From positions 27,741 through 91,740 of the forward strand of contig JABURQ010000073.1 of NCBI GenBank assembly GCA_014762625.1: 64,000 nt of DNA. Direction: 5' to 3'. A model generated the notes under the pieces. It did no database searches, was not told the DNA's origin, and saw only the letters and a program-made list of their open reading frames with translations. The stretch comes from Planctomycetaceae bacterium. Its GTDB lineage: Bacteria > Planctomycetota > Planctomycetia > Planctomycetales > Planctomycetaceae. This document shows, in pieces, positions 1-10,022 of this stretch. The first letter of the stretch is position 1; each line of letters starts with the position of its first letter. The position numbers and the translations under genes were made by a program.

Positions 1-173
1 GGTTTCTTCAGGGGGGAGACGGCTATCTCAGCCGCAATGAGCAACGAATGATCGTGGGACTCAACGACTCGAATGAGAAAGTTCACCTGACAATCGACTG
101 GCCCGGCGGAAAGAAGCAAACAATTTCGCTCGCAGCAGATAAAAGTTCCGTCATACTGATTGAGCCGAAGTGA
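1..173 (+). CDS. C-terminal end of an ASPIC/UnbV domain protein (partial)
   Basis: The frame opens before the window and closes with TGA at 171-173, so only about 56 codons are seen. The visible end contains GDGYLSRNEQR, then VGLNDSNEKVHLTIDWPGG. This is the usual ending of the ASPIC/UnbV domain (a GYLS motif, a short loop with a conserved glycine, then a W-P-G-G strand). Such domains close FG-GAP/VCBS beta-propeller proteins that are exported in planctomycetes. The protein encoded at 28792-31713 ends in a recognisably related stretch. The function of the whole protein cannot be judged from this fragment. Confidence 0.75.
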   Translation, partial: FLQGGDGYLSRNEQRMIVGLNDSNEKVHLTIDWPGGKKQTISLAADKSSVILIEPK

Positions 174-368
174 TCACCCCTGACGTGTATTTTTGTTTTT
201 TTATTCTAATCCCGACACTCGGAATTGTATAAAAAATAATTGAGTCGCAGATCAACTTATGCCATAATCCTAGTTAGTACGTCAAGGAGGGGGTTCCACC
301 TTCCTGTTCAATCGGTTTGACGATTCATTCTTTGAAGCGTCATTTTCTTCATTTCACAGGAGATTCTC

Positions 369-1445
369 ATGCTAAAGTCCACACACAGACGGCAGCGAGG
401 GTTCACATTGATCGAACTGCTCGTTGTCATCGCAATTATTGCGGTTCTGGTCGCGCTGCTCTTGCCCGCTGTCCAGCAGGCCCGCGAAGCAGCCCGCCGC
501 TCCGCCTGCAAAAACAATCTGAAGCAAATCGGTCTCGCTCTCCACAATTATCACGACAATTACAATGGCTTTCCGATTGGAGTTACTGCCTCTTGGACCA
601 ATCCTGGCAGAGGTGGTGGTTGGGGGACAACTTGGTGGGCTCGTATTTTACCCTACATCGACCAGGCTCCTCTTTATAACCAATTAAGCTTCGAAGGAAC
701 GCACCATGGTTGGGTTCACACTGCATCTCCGGAAGGAGCCGCAAATGGTGATGCCGCACGTGGGTCAGTTATCCCAGTCATGATCTGTCCTTCTTCACCT
801 CTAGATAAACTAATCAGCGCCGGTAACCGTGGCCCGATTACTTCTCCACATTATGTGGGTGTTGGTGGAGCTGCTAACGGTGATGGCTTCACGAATGGTG
901 CCAATCATCCTCAAGGAAACCGAACAGGATGTTGTGGTTCTTCCACGGGAGGCCGAATTGCCTTCGGTGGTATGCTCGTTCCCTCCAGCGCCTACGGGAT
1001 CGAAAAGATTACAGACGGATCGACAAATCACATCATGGTTGGGGAGGCATCACATTTCGCTCTTGACGTCAATGACTCTCCTGTGAGCATCCAGGGGGCT
1101 CACGGTTGGTTGATGGGAACCTCACACCACTGGGGCTTTGGAACTGGTCGGGCAAACTATAACACGCGAATGTTTAATCTGACGTTTATCAATTACCCCA
1201 TCAATTATGTGCGGAACTGGAAAAGCCAACCTCAGCGTTTACCCAACGACCAATCGAATATCCTGAATGGCAACGGTGTCGGGAGTAACTTCGGCGCTAA
1301 CAACGGTATCTATTCGCCCCATACTGGTGGCGCACAGGTCGTTCTGGGAGACGGATCGGTCCGCTTCATCAGCGAGAATATCGACATGCAAACCTTCCGT
1401 CGTCTCTGTACCCGCGATGACGGTCAACCGGTCGGCGACTTCTGA
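369..1445 (+). CDS. DUF1559 domain protein with type IV pilin-like N-terminus
   Basis: A 358-residue protein with a prepilin-type leader: basic residues 1-10, then GFTLIELLVVIAIIAVL (residues 11-27). The glycine before FTLIE is the expected prepilin peptidase cleavage site, and the hydrophobic stretch would form the pilin helix. It is followed by the family signature AVQQAREAARRSACKNNLKQ and by ALHNYHD. The C-terminus carries GDGSVRF, typical of DUF1559 (SBP_bac_10). The family is hugely expanded in planctomycetes and its role, probably extracellular pseudopilin-like, is not established. AGGAGA lies 5 bases before the ATG. A 57-residue lipoprotein gene follows, a common arrangement for this family. 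Confidence 0.93.
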   Translation: MLKSTHRRQRGFTLIELLVVIAIIAVLVALLLPAVQQAREAARRSACKNNLKQIGLALHNYHDNYNGFPIGVTASWTNPGRGGGWGTTWWARILPYIDQAPLYNQLSFEGTHHGWVHTASPEGAANGDAARGSVIPVMICPSSPLDKLISAGNRGPITSPHYVGVGGAANGDGFTNGANHPQGNRTGCCGSSTGGRIAFGGMLVPSSAYGIEKITDGSTNHIMVGEASHFALDVNDSPVSIQGAHGWLMGTSHHWGFGTGRANYNTRMFNLTFINYPINYVRNWKSQPQRLPNDQSNILNGNGVGSNFGANNGIYSPHTGGAQVVLGDGSVRFISENIDMQTFRRLCTRDDGQPVGDF

Positions 1446-1463
1446 TCTGATATCGACAACGAA

Positions 1464-1495
1464 GCCAGTCGTTCTCACGAGCGACTGGCCTTTTT
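1464..1495 (+). terminator. Rho-independent terminator after the DUF1559 gene
   Basis: GCCAGTCG (1464-1471) pairs with CGACTGGC (1482-1489) across a 10-base loop, followed by C and five T. It lies 19 bases after the DUF1559 stop codon and before the small lipoprotein gene, so it may partly separate the two. Confidence 0.75.
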
Positions 1496-1545
1496 AAGTC
1501 TTACGAAATTTTCAAATTATTGTCACTGAATAGAAAGCGACTCCG

Positions 1546-1719
1546 ATGACTAAGTTATTAATTGCCCTGGGACTCTCCAGTTTCTGTTTTATTCTCACGG
1601 GTTGTGGTGGAGGTGAAGAGATCAGTGAGGAAGCTCAGCAACAGGCTGACGAACTGGCCAACGATCCCGATTACGAACAACAGATGATGGGCGGAGCCGA
1701 TCCTTCCACGGACGAGTGA
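1546..1719 (+). CDS. Small lipoprotein downstream of DUF1559
   Basis: A 57-residue frame starting at ATG 1546. It has a short lipoprotein signal (MTKLLIALGLSSFCFILTGC) with lipobox L-T-G-C and the lipidated cysteine at residue 20. The mature part is acidic and Gly/Glu-rich and ends with a YEQQMMGGADP-like segment. Small lipoproteins of this build often sit directly behind DUF1559 genes in planctomycetes, which is the main support that this short frame is real. Predicted to be anchored in a membrane. Function unknown. Confidence 0.72.
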   Translation: MTKLLIALGLSSFCFILTGCGGGEEISEEAQQQADELANDPDYEQQMMGGADPSTDE

Positions 1720-1756
1720 TCATCATCATTGACTGACTCACTACAAGACAGCCAAA

Positions 1757-1800
1757 CAAAACCGCCCCTGGAATCTTTGCGATCCCAGGGGCGGTTTTTT
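1757..1800. terminator. Bidirectional rho-independent terminator
   Basis: AAACCGCCCCTGG pairs with CCAGGGGCGGTTT around a short loop, with a T run after the right arm and an A-rich stretch before the left arm. It therefore serves the lipoprotein gene on the plus strand and the sialate esterase gene on the minus strand, which ends at 1835. Confidence 0.88.
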
Positions 1801-1834
1801 CTAGCCAGGAGCCAATGCTCCTCGCTTTCAGCAA

Positions 1835-3391
1835 CTATTTCGTCACGTCCGCCGTCACGCCGGGCCAGTCGTCCGTGCGGAACGGCGTCATTTTTAAGCC
1901 GTGAACGTTCTGCATGTTGGCAACCGGGTTATCGGCCCAACCGTAGCGGACGGCTACCGGATTCGTGACCGATTCGCTCCAGACTTCCACTTGATTGGGA
2001 GTCACGATGCGAGCACTGGCCCAGTGAAACTGCTTGTCTTCACCGGCTATCGCAAAGCCGACCGGCTGACGCACGTCGAACGTGTCCAGTCCGCCACCGA
2101 CATAATCGAACGTCAACACGATGCGGCTGCCGTTCTTTTCCATCGATTTGTATTGCGGGCTACGGAATGGAATTTCGTAGTCGTATTCATTGGCGAGCGC
2201 CCAGCGTGCCAGTCGTTTGGCGACGTTCTGTTTGTCGCGAGGATGAATGTCGTGAGCTTCACCGAGGTCGGTAATCACCGCCTGCCCGGTGTGAGGAAGC
2301 TTCATCGTCATGGTTTGCGCTTCCCGGAGTTCGGCCCAGGCAGATTCCTGCGGCTCAGGAGACTCGTCTCGGAAGTCGGCCAATTGAACCCAGTAGAACG
2401 GGAAATCGCCGAGGCCCCATTCTTTCCGCCATTGGGTAATCATCAGAGGAAATAGATCGCGATACTGGTACGCGCGATTTGCATTGCTTTCCCTCTGATA
2501 CCAGATCACTCCCCGAATGCCGTAACCGATCGTCGGTTTGAGGACGCCGTTGTAGATATTCGCGGGACGATGATTGCCCGTCAAAGGATTGCGGGGAGCG
2601 CGGGGACGATTAGGAAGCGGCTTGCCGGCGGCTCGTGCTTCCTTTACTTTTTCCTGCCAGGCGGCGAACTGCTTCTGATAACGAGCCTGGACCGCTTCCC
2701 AGTCAAAGTTTTTCTCAGTTTCCGCCCAGCTTGCCAGCAGATCATCGTACTTGGAATCAGCGGCGAGAACGTCTTTGGGAACCCAGGCTTCCGCGGAGGA
2801 ACCACCCCAGGCGTTATCGATCAATCCGATCGGGACGTCGAGTGTCTGATGCAGTTGTCGCCCGAAAAAATAACCGACGGCCGAGAAGCTTTTCACCGTT
2901 TCGGGAGTGCAGCGTTGCCATTCTCCGTTGAAATCGTTCTGGGGTTCCTGAGTGCCGACCTGGGGAACGGAAATCAAGCGGATATTCGGATACTTGGCGG
3001 TCATCGCTTCGAGGTCAGAATCGTTGGCGTTACTGACCGGCCACGCCATGTTCGATTGCCCGGAGCAGATCCAGACCTCCCCCACAAGAACGTCCTCAAA
3101 GGTCACTTCGTTGTTCCCTTTGACGGTCAGTTGATGCGGTCCGCCCGCTTGCAGCGGTTCCAGATGCAGAGACCAATTTCCCTTTTCGTCGGCTTTGGCG
3201 GAATGTTTTTGCTCGCCGATCGTGACAGTGACGTCTTCGCCGGCGTCGGCCCATCCCCAGACTTTGCAAGGGATGTCGCGTTGCAGCACCATATGGCTGC
3301 CGAAGATGGAAGGAAGTTTCACATCGGCGGATGCCATCGATGCGGCGGTGAGTATCAACACGAGACTCATCAAGGGGGTTACACGTTTCAA
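1835..3391 (-). CDS. Sialate O-acetylesterase family protein (secreted SGNH hydrolase)
   Basis: A 518-residue protein if translation starts at TTG 3391, which has AGGAG 8 bases upstream and gives a clean signal peptide ([22 protein letters not shown]). The frame stays open back to a GTG at 3502 overlapping the amidase stop, but that would put about 37 charged residues before the signal. The SGNH nucleophile motif GQSNM has its serine at residue 113, and DIHP near residue 400 supplies the catalytic Asp-His. VWGWADAG near the N-terminus is typical of DUF303 sialate esterases. Predicted to remove O-acetyl groups from sialic acids or other sugars outside the cytoplasm. It is the last gene of a minus-strand set with the amidase and the zinc-ribbon membrane protein. 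Confidence 0.88.
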   Translation of the reverse strand: MKRVTPLMSLVLILTAASMASADVKLPSIFGSHMVLQRDIPCKVWGWADAGEDVTVTIGEQKHSAKADEKGNWSLHLEPLQAGGPHQLTVKGNNEVTFEDVLVGEVWICSGQSNMAWPVSNANDSDLEAMTAKYPNIRLISVPQVGTQEPQNDFNGEWQRCTPETVKSFSAVGYFFGRQLHQTLDVPIGLIDNAWGGSSAEAWVPKDVLAADSKYDDLLASWAETEKNFDWEAVQARYQKQFAAWQEKVKEARAAGKPLPNRPRAPRNPLTGNHRPANIYNGVLKPTIGYGIRGVIWYQRESNANRAYQYRDLFPLMITQWRKEWGLGDFPFYWVQLADFRDESPEPQESAWAELREAQTMTMKLPHTGQAVITDLGEAHDIHPRDKQNVAKRLARWALANEYDYEIPFRSPQYKSMEKNGSRIVLTFDYVGGGLDTFDVRQPVGFAIAGEDKQFHWASARIVTPNQVEVWSESVTNPVAVRYGWADNPVANMQNVHGLKMTPFRTDDWPGVTADVTK

Positions 3392-3501
3392 GGGAAGTAT
3401 CTCCTGCTGAGAGTGTGAGGAATGAAGGCATTTCTTTCTTCTACTCGGTCCGGCAACTACATTCAATAAGCGGCTGTTGAATTCAAGATTCTCGACACCC
3501 A

Positions 3502-4899
3502 CTATTCGGGCGGATGGGGTCGATGCCAGTCAGTCTGTTCCTGATACGCTGCGGCAATCGAAAGCAGCGTTGCTTCGGAGAGCGCCTGTCCTGTGAACTG
3601 CACGCCGGTCGGTAATTGTTCCTCCGTCAGACCGTTCGGAACCGTCAAAGCCGGCAAGCCGCAAGCATTCGCGGCTCCGTCAAAAGTCCCCACTGAATAC
3701 CCTCGCGACGATTCCCGAAACGGTTTCTTCGCAGAATAAGCGGGGGTCGAGCGACTCGGCGTCACAACCGCATCAAAGGGGCTGACCAGCTGGCTCATGG
3801 CCGGCTGCATCCGGTGGCGACGGATTCGCAAGGCGTTGATGTAATCGACAGCAGGAAGCACCTGTCCCGCATATGCGCCGTGGTGATCTTCAGGTGCCGT
3901 CAGTTCCCAGGCCTCACCCGAAGTCACCATCCCCTCAAATGCAGCGGCGATTTCGCAATCAATAATCGTCGCGGGAACGGTATGCCAGGGGAGATCGTCC
4001 GACATCTCGATCTCGGTAATCGTGCCAATCTTTTCCAGAGTCGCAAGCGAGCGTTCGAAATTGGATTTCACGCCGGGGTGAGACGATTCAAAGGAACCTT
4101 TCACAATGGCAAGTTGATACGGAGGCTCGGATCGGGAAGCTTCGTTCCAGACGAATTCCGCGTCTACGGCGGATTCATCCAGCGGATCCGGGCCGGCGAT
4201 CACCTCCAGCACCAGCGCGCAATCCTCCGCCGATCGGGCCATCGGTCCGATCTTATCCATCGACCAACTGAGAGCCATCGCTCCCGCCCGGCTGACGCGT
4301 CCGTAGGTCGGGCGCAAACCCGCGATGCCGCAAAAGCTGGCGGGACACATAATCGATCCCCACGTTTCCGTCCCCAACGCGAAGGGAACCAAACCCGCGG
4401 CTACGGCGGCTCCACTGCCGCTCGAAGAGCCTCCTGCCCAGTAATCAGTATTCCAGGGATTCAGCCCCGGCCCGGTCAACGCAGCGTTCGCCTGTCGGTA
4501 GCCCATCCCTCCCGCTATTTCCACCATGGCGAGTTTCGCCACGAGCACTGCTCCCGCGTCTTTCAGGCGTTGATAGACGGTCGCGTTTTCATCGAGAATG
4601 CGTTCCCGGTAAGGGGCCGCCCCCCAGGTGGTCGGAATCCCTGGCGTCGCAAAGAGGTCTTTGAGGCCGTAGGGAATCCCATGTAACGGTCCGCGATCCT
4701 GGCCCGCTTTCAGTTCGCGGTCCGCCTGGTCGGCCTGTTCGAGGGCGGCCTCTTTCGTCACCGTAACGACGGCATTCAACGATGTTCCCCGTGTTTCCAA
4801 TCGATCCAGAAAATACTCCGCCAGCTGACGCGCCGAGACTTTCCCCGCACGGAGCAGTTGCCCGACTTCAGATAGGGACAAAAAAGCATACTCGGTCAT
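3502..4899 (-). CDS. Amidase signature family hydrolase
   Basis: A 465-residue protein of the amidase signature family, the superfamily of GatA. The family's Lys-Ser-Ser triad is visible: K80 in [11 protein letters not shown]158 in the GGSSSGS loop, and S182 in [14 protein letters not shown]. The last motif is usually GTDTGGSIRxPA, so the D-to-E and G-to-W changes depart from GatA and suggest a different amide substrate rather than Glu-tRNA amidation. No gatB or gatC lies nearby. Its start ATG overlaps the stop of the upstream membrane protein gene (ATGA), which implies translational coupling. No signal peptide is seen, so it is probably cytoplasmic. Confidence 0.9.
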   Translation of the reverse strand: MTEYAFLSLSEVGQLLRAGKVSARQLAEYFLDRLETRGTSLNAVVTVTKEAALEQADQADRELKAGQDRGPLHGIPYGLKDLFATPGIPTTWGAAPYRERILDENATVYQRLKDAGAVLVAKLAMVEIAGGMGYRQANAALTGPGLNPWNTDYWAGGSSSGSGAAVAAGLVPFALGTETWGSIMCPASFCGIAGLRPTYGRVSRAGAMALSWSMDKIGPMARSAEDCALVLEVIAGPDPLDESAVDAEFVWNEASRSEPPYQLAIVKGSFESSHPGVKSNFERSLATLEKIGTITEIEMSDDLPWHTVPATIIDCEIAAAFEGMVTSGEAWELTAPEDHHGAYAGQVLPAVDYINALRIRRHRMQPAMSQLVSPFDAVVTPSRSTPAYSAKKPFRESSRGYSVGTFDGAANACGLPALTVPNGLTEEQLPTGVQFTGQALSEATLLSIAAAYQEQTDWHRPHPPE

Positions 4900-6224
4900 G
4901 ACGCGGGCGTTTCCGGGGCTGGGGGATCAACGGATTCGAAGACTTGCTCCTTGAGTCGCTTGAGCTTTTCCATTTTTTTCAGTCGTTTTTTTCCGCCGTC
5001 CGGCTCGATCAGCACGCGCCAGCCAAGACGTCCAAGCAACCGAGCGTGAATGAAGATCACGGACGCCGTCAACGGCCCCATCCACAACGCTGAGAAGATC
5101 GGATCAAACAGAACCGACAACCCCGCTACAGAGACATATCCGGCGCTGAGACTCCCAGCCAACAGATAATAAAGAAACCAATAGCGACCGTGCGACCACA
5201 TCGACTGATACACGGGAACGCTGAACGGCCAGAACATCGTCCCGGTTTCGAGCGCCGAAAGCAAAATGACCGGATAGATTACATGGACTTGTGCCAGGGA
5301 AATTAGCCAGGGAGCCGGCAGATTGGGAGAGACCATCTCCAACACTACACTGATCCCCTGAGCGACCAGTCCGATAAAGGCGACGTAGAACATGTTGGTG
5401 GCCCACTCCCGCCAGTCCGGCTCGGGCCATTCATCAATCACCACCTGCCCCGCTCCCGTTCCTTCCAGAATGGCCATACCGCATGCGGACGTATAGGAGA
5501 GCGTCCAGAAAGAGACCCAGAATGTCGGCAAGGCGAAAAATCCCGCGGCGACTGTCCCGGCTCCCCCCACGAAAAGAAACTGGACCACCAGAGCAACCAG
5601 AACCCAACTCGCGCTCCAAGCCAGTGAAGTCCAGAGCCAGCGGGACAACACGTACTTTGTCCAGGGATACTCGAACACTTTCGAGAAATAGACCCACTTG
5701 GGCGGTGGATCGATCTCCACCTGTTTAATCTCGCTGATGTGATCGTAAACTTTCGTATTCATTGGAACCGGTTTCGACGCCACACCCGCGGTGTACTGGC
5801 CGGGATCGGGTATGGGGATCGGCTTCGGTTTTTCCGGGTTCTCGCTTCGTCCCGGAACGCGATACTCTTCGAGACAATCGGGACAGGTATCTGTCCACGC
5901 TTCGTCTTTCAGTTCGGGGGACAGGAGCGAGAGGCATTGCGGACATTTGAGAGTGATCGTTTCCTGGCGAAACGGATTTTTTATCTGGATCACATCCTCT
6001 TCTGATTGCTGTGCGATGCCATAGACACCGGGATCGACATTCCGCGGTTCCGCCAGTTTTCTCTGGAACTCAGCTTCGATCGGATCGTAAGCAGGCACAT
6101 GGATCGGGGCCTCACACTCGGGGCATTTCAGCTTGCGAGCGTAGGGTTTCGCAACCGCTGTCAAACGTTCGTGACACGTATGGCAAGTCACTTTGACACG
6201 GATCCGTGGAGACGTTCCGTTCAT
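4896..6224 (-). CDS. Zinc-ribbon multi-pass membrane protein, function unknown
   Basis: A 442-residue protein starting at ATG 6224, preceded by GAAAGGA; the frame is open further upstream but that part looks noncoding. The N-terminus has two CxxC pairs of zinc-ribbon type: CHTCHERL with KCPECEAP, and KCPQCLSLL with TCPDCLEEY. A proline-rich linker follows. The second half has roughly six hydrophobic segments, and the C-terminus is lysine-rich. Proteins with N-terminal zinc ribbons and a membrane domain are common in planctomycetes but lack an assigned role. The gene overlaps the amidase gene by four bases, so the two are probably co-expressed. Confidence 0.75.
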   Translation of the reverse strand: MNGTSPRIRVKVTCHTCHERLTAVAKPYARKLKCPECEAPIHVPAYDPIEAEFQRKLAEPRNVDPGVYGIAQQSEEDVIQIKNPFRQETITLKCPQCLSLLSPELKDEAWTDTCPDCLEEYRVPGRSENPEKPKPIPIPDPGQYTAGVASKPVPMNTKVYDHISEIKQVEIDPPPKWVYFSKVFEYPWTKYVLSRWLWTSLAWSASWVLVALVVQFLFVGGAGTVAAGFFALPTFWVSFWTLSYTSACGMAILEGTGAGQVVIDEWPEPDWREWATNMFYVAFIGLVAQGISVVLEMVSPNLPAPWLISLAQVHVIYPVILLSALETGTMFWPFSVPVYQSMWSHGRYWFLYYLLAGSLSAGYVSVAGLSVLFDPIFSALWMGPLTASVIFIHARLLGRLGWRVLIEPDGGKKRLKKMEKLKRLKEQVFESVDPPAPETPAS

Positions 6225-6599
6225 GCAATTCGATCCTTTCGAGAGGTCTCCGAGAGGAGAGTGAAGATTTCCATTATGAGCAAATGAGAGACGGAATCGC
6301 CAGCCGCATTTTGAAACGATACTTTTCCCGAGAGCCGAGTGGTGATTTCCCGGAGCCAGTCGGCATAAATTGCCGCTCTTGCGCGATGTGCTCCAATCCG
6401 GCATGATTTTCGACGGAATAGATTCCCCAGACGGAAAAGTCTCCCAGAAGCCTCAGAAGGTCCACGACGTTACAGATAGTGCAGCTCCCAAAAGGCTCAA
6501 CTTCTCTTGGGAATCTGGACGACATGATAGACCGGGCCCTCACGCATTCACGCCCAATTTTGCACTTCCTTCCTCAACAGGACGTTGACAGGAGTCTTT
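6225..6599. other. Divergent intergenic region, 375 bases
   Basis: This stretch separates the minus-strand zinc-ribbon gene (start 6224) from the plus-strand FHA-like gene (start 6600). Short open frames run through it on both strands, but none has a convincing start or composition. It should hold both promoters; I cannot point to clear -35/-10 elements. Confidence 0.5.
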
Positions 6600-7493
6600 A
6601 TGTCATCCGTATCATCGAATCCCCAGTTCCGATTCTCTCCCGAGGGTTCTGGACATCAACCACCGACACGAGAATTCGTGCTTGAGATCATGAGCGGGAA
6701 GACAAAATTCCCGAATCGCCCCATGCCGCTCGGCAGACTCTCCATCGGTTCCGGAAACAAATGCTGGCTACAACTGGGGGGACCCGACATCCCCGAGATC
6801 CATTCATGGATGGAAGTGGGGCAAAAAGAGATCGCGCTGTATGTGTTTGAAGAAGAGCCCTCCATTCAGGTAAACGGCTCGAAGGTCCAGTTTGCATTAC
6901 TCAAAGGGGGGGAAACTCTTCAAATCGGTCCGTTTGAATTTCAACTACACACACAAATCCAAGACGATTCTGACAAAACCTGGCTCAAGCCGCATCTCAG
7001 CCCGCAACAACTTGAAAACCTGAAACAGGAACTCGAAGCACAAGCTCCCGTCGATGAAGTCGAAAAAATGTCGGCGGAAGAGTTGGTCGATGCCCTCGAA
7101 CGGGAAATGCACACGCTCGAACAACACGATGCCCGCGAGCGGACCGGTATGAATCGATTGCTGGAAGCGGTTCGAGAGACGCAGGAAGAACTCGGCATTA
7201 AACGGACTGCCTCGGTGGACGAGAAACCGATCCTGCCGATTCCCGAACTCAACAACGTCGCCGTCTCGGATGATTTCATTGCTCGCATCGAGGAAGTGAC
7301 ACGTTCCTTGCGTGACCGAACCGCGATGCTGGAATCGGAAGAAACCGGATACGCGCGAGCCGCCGAATCGTTGCTTCGCACGCAACAAAGACTCATCGAA
7401 CAAATGGATCAGTTGATTTCGGCTCTCGATGAATCTCCCCGTTCAGAAGTCGAGAACGACGACGATTCACCACAAACAGCGATCGCCGGATAA
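6600..7493 (+). CDS. FHA-like domain protein with coiled coil
   Basis: A 297-residue protein starting at ATG 6600, five bases after AGGAG at 6590-6594. Residues about 25-115 look like a forkhead-associated fold: LSIGSG (the GR/S strand), PEIHSWMEV (matching the S-x-x-H region), a VNG turn and GGETLQIGPFEFQL. The canonical phosphothreonine-binding arginine and serine are not clearly kept, so phosphopeptide binding is doubtful. Residues about 125-280 are acidic and heptad-like and should form a long coiled coil. There is no signal peptide or membrane segment. It sits 93 bases before a polytopic membrane protein gene. Function unknown. Confidence 0.68.
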   Translation: MSSVSSNPQFRFSPEGSGHQPPTREFVLEIMSGKTKFPNRPMPLGRLSIGSGNKCWLQLGGPDIPEIHSWMEVGQKEIALYVFEEEPSIQVNGSKVQFALLKGGETLQIGPFEFQLHTQIQDDSDKTWLKPHLSPQQLENLKQELEAQAPVDEVEKMSAEELVDALEREMHTLEQHDARERTGMNRLLEAVRETQEELGIKRTASVDEKPILPIPELNNVAVSDDFIARIEEVTRSLRDRTAMLESEETGYARAAESLLRTQQRLIEQMDQLISALDESPRSEVENDDDSPQTAIAG

Positions 7494-7586
7494 GCAGCCT
7501 GTCGGGACGACACATAATTTGCCTGCGGCCAGGTCTGCCGGATTCCTGTAACGTCAGGTCGATTCTGCATCACGGTATTTCCGCTC

Positions 7587-9164
7587 ATGAATGCTCCTTC
7601 CGGTAAGTTCGTAACGCTAACCAGAGCGAGCGTCGGATCTCTGATCGCCGGACTGATCCTCTCCTGGGCCTTCGTACAATTCGGCCAACATCGCCTCAGC
7701 CATACGGACTTGTGGGGGCACCTTGCTTACGGCCGCTATATCGCTCAGGAAGGAAAGTTCCCCGATCGCGAACCATTCCTGCAAACATCGACCGATCAGG
7801 AACTAGTCGTCACCGCCTGGCTCTCACAATGGGGGGGCTATCATCTCTACAGGTCTTCCGGGGCGGTCGGACTGCAACTCGCCTATGCAGTGATTGTCTC
7901 CGGCAGCCTGATCTGTTTCTGTTATCTCATTTTGCAGAAAAGTCGTTCCTGGACGCTGGCTCTTATCGGAACAGCCTGGTTTCTGGTACTGGAACAACAG
8001 CAAGTCACCACCATCCGACCTCAACTGATGGGACTCCTCGGCTTTCTGCTGTTTCTGGCGATCGGAAATCCCCGACAGAAGCTGACTCGCCTTCGCTATG
8101 GAGCGTTGTTTGTTCTGATGGTGGTGTGGACGAACGCGCACGGCTCTTTCGCGATCGCCCCGGTCATTCTCATCATCAGTCTGTCAGGACGTCTGCTCGA
8201 TGTGCTCCGCAGACATTATCGTCGCGGCACACCGCTCTCCAGGACCATCCAATATTTACGCGGTGACCAGCGACTCCATCGGCACTGTTACCTGCTCGGA
8301 GTCGTGCTGATCGCGACATTAGTAACCCCATTCGGAACACAATTGTGGCGAGAGGTGTTGACATTCGGCAAGTCACCGAATCTCTACGATCTCATTGAGT
8401 GGATGCCGTTGTGGAAAACTCCCAAACAGGGGACGGCGTTTCTGTTGTCCGGGTTTGCCGTGCTGGCCGTTTTCCTGGTGAAACGCTACCGATTACGAAT
8501 GGAAACCTGGTTGCCGGTCTTTGCATTGACCGTGCAATTGATCCGGGTCTCGCGATATTTTGTCTGGTGGTCGCCCCTGTTCGTCAAAGCGATGATTCCT
8601 GACTGGCGCCTCGCCGAACGATGGAAGCGCTATTCGAGGATCTATGCGGTGGTCGAACACGGTATGAATCTTGCGATACCGGGAGGACGATTTGTTCTTC
8701 TGGCCGTAGCGATGGTTGCCCTGTCTTGGACGCCTTGGTCGGCGGCTCTGTTTCACGGCCAATCGTGGTCTCCGCGAAACTCCTTCAGCATGACGACGCC
8801 AATCGAGGCGACAGTTCCGCTCCTGGAATTGGCTCCGGAGACGCTGATGTTCAATACCATGGAATGGGGGGACTGGCTCATTTGGGAATCGGAGGCCACT
8901 CTTCCCGTCTTCGTCAATTCCCACGTAACGTTAATCGATGAAGAAGTCTGGCGGGACTATATGTCTTTCATCCGCCAATCGACGGGTTGGAAGGAACACT
9001 GGGATTCGTATACCTTTAGTGTGGCCATCGTTCAATACCGCCGACACAAAGAACTTGCCCGCAGTCTGCAAGACGATCCGGAGTGGGAGGAAGTTTACGA
9101 AGACTCGAACGCGAAAATCTTCGTCAATAAATCACGGGACAACCTGGGGCGTCCGACACAGTAA
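7587..9164 (+). CDS. Polytopic membrane protein, possible GT-C-like
   Basis: A 525-residue protein with about ten hydrophobic helices through residue 400 and a soluble C-terminal part. Just after the first helix it has SHTDLWGHLAYGRYIAQEGKFPD, of which the HTDLWGHLAYG part resembles the D-x-W-x-H first loop of bacterial GT-C-type membrane proteins that use polyprenyl-linked sugars. That similarity is loose and comes from pattern only. The C-terminal part (FVNSHVTLIDEEVWRDY) looks like an extracytoplasmic domain. No strong ribosome-binding site precedes the ATG. Function unknown; a role in cell-surface glycosylation is only a guess. Confidence 0.62.
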   Translation: MNAPSGKFVTLTRASVGSLIAGLILSWAFVQFGQHRLSHTDLWGHLAYGRYIAQEGKFPDREPFLQTSTDQELVVTAWLSQWGGYHLYRSSGAVGLQLAYAVIVSGSLICFCYLILQKSRSWTLALIGTAWFLVLEQQQVTTIRPQLMGLLGFLLFLAIGNPRQKLTRLRYGALFVLMVVWTNAHGSFAIAPVILIISLSGRLLDVLRRHYRRGTPLSRTIQYLRGDQRLHRHCYLLGVVLIATLVTPFGTQLWREVLTFGKSPNLYDLIEWMPLWKTPKQGTAFLLSGFAVLAVFLVKRYRLRMETWLPVFALTVQLIRVSRYFVWWSPLFVKAMIPDWRLAERWKRYSRIYAVVEHGMNLAIPGGRFVLLAVAMVALSWTPWSAALFHGQSWSPRNSFSMTTPIEATVPLLELAPETLMFNTMEWGDWLIWESEATLPVFVNSHVTLIDEEVWRDYMSFIRQSTGWKEHWDSYTFSVAIVQYRRHKELARSLQDDPEWEEVYEDSNAKIFVNKSRDNLGRPTQ

Positions 9165-9204
9165 CGTCGGGAACTTTGAATGCGAGGTCCCACCCACAGG
9201 CATT

Positions 9205-9936
9205 CTAGCCGCGCCCGAGATACAATTGATCGTTGGGAAGTACAATCGCTTCGAGAAAATTGACGTGCGGCGGTACGGACAACATGGCGAGCGCCGCTTC
9301 GACAATCGTCTCGGTCGCCATCATCGGCTCCTGATCCGATTCCGCGTCCGATTCGTCCCGTCGTTCGACATTCACATTTCCCGGATGCAGACAACTGCAC
9401 GCGATGCCGAACGGTCGCCCGTCGATTGCGGTTGCCTGCGTCAATCCCCAGACACCAAACTTCGCCGAGGCGTAGGGAGCCGAATTTTCGCGCGGTCGCT
9501 GCGCCGAGATCGACCCGATGTTCAGAATGCGTCCGCCTCCGGAAGTCTTCATGCGTCCAAATGCTTCCCGGGAACACAAAAACGCCCCCGTCAGGCAGGC
9601 CCCAATGACGTTGTTCCAGGCGTCGAGAGTCACTTCATCGACACGACCACCGTCAAAAGCCCCCGCATTATTAATCAGGAGATCGACCCGACCGAACGTT
9701 TCGTCGATTTTCTCAAACAAGGCTCTGACGCGGTCTTCATCCGAAACATCGGTGGGTACCGCGAGAACTTCCGTTCCTTTCGCTGCCAATTCTTTCCCCA
9801 CCGCCTCCAGTTTTTCCTGATTCCGGGCACAGATGGCCAGGCGACAACCGGCTTCAGCCAGGGCAAATGCCAACCCTTTGCCGATTCCCTGATTTGCACC
9901 GGTCACCACGGCCACTTTGCCTTTCAGCGACTCCAT
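9205..9936 (-). CDS. Short-chain dehydrogenase/reductase
   Basis: A 243-residue classical SDR starting at ATG 9936 with AGGAG upstream. The cofactor motif TGANQGIG is at residues 12-19, NNAG at 89-92, and the catalytic Ser142, Tyr155 and Lys159 (YASAK) are all present, followed by LHPGNV. The basic residues after strand 2 (CARNQEK) suggest NADP(H). It is cytoplasmic and acts on an alcohol or ketone that the sequence does not identify. It is divergent from the ATP-grasp gene across an 86-base gap. Confidence 0.92.
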   Translation of the reverse strand: MESLKGKVAVVTGANQGIGKGLAFALAEAGCRLAICARNQEKLEAVGKELAAKGTEVLAVPTDVSDEDRVRALFEKIDETFGRVDLLINNAGAFDGGRVDEVTLDAWNNVIGACLTGAFLCSREAFGRMKTSGGGRILNIGSISAQRPRENSAPYASAKFGVWGLTQATAIDGRPFGIACSCLHPGNVNVERRDESDAESDQEPMMATETIVEAALAMLSVPPHVNFLEAIVLPNDQLYLGRG

Positions 9937-10022
9937 CGTTAATCTCCTGTCATGCGAGTTAGGAATGTCGCAGTGTACCGACATTCGCGCCGCAACTGTA
10001 GCAGTGATTTCAAAGGCATCGC

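Noticed and set aside
3392..3502. Longer sialate esterase starting at GTG 3502
   Set aside because: It would put about 37 polar residues before the signal peptide; TTG 3391 has a proper AGGAG.
3502..4899. GatA subunit of the tRNA amidotransferase
   Set aside because: The catalytic motif departs from GatA (GTETWGS for GTDTGGS) and no gatB or gatC is adjacent, so only general amidase is called.
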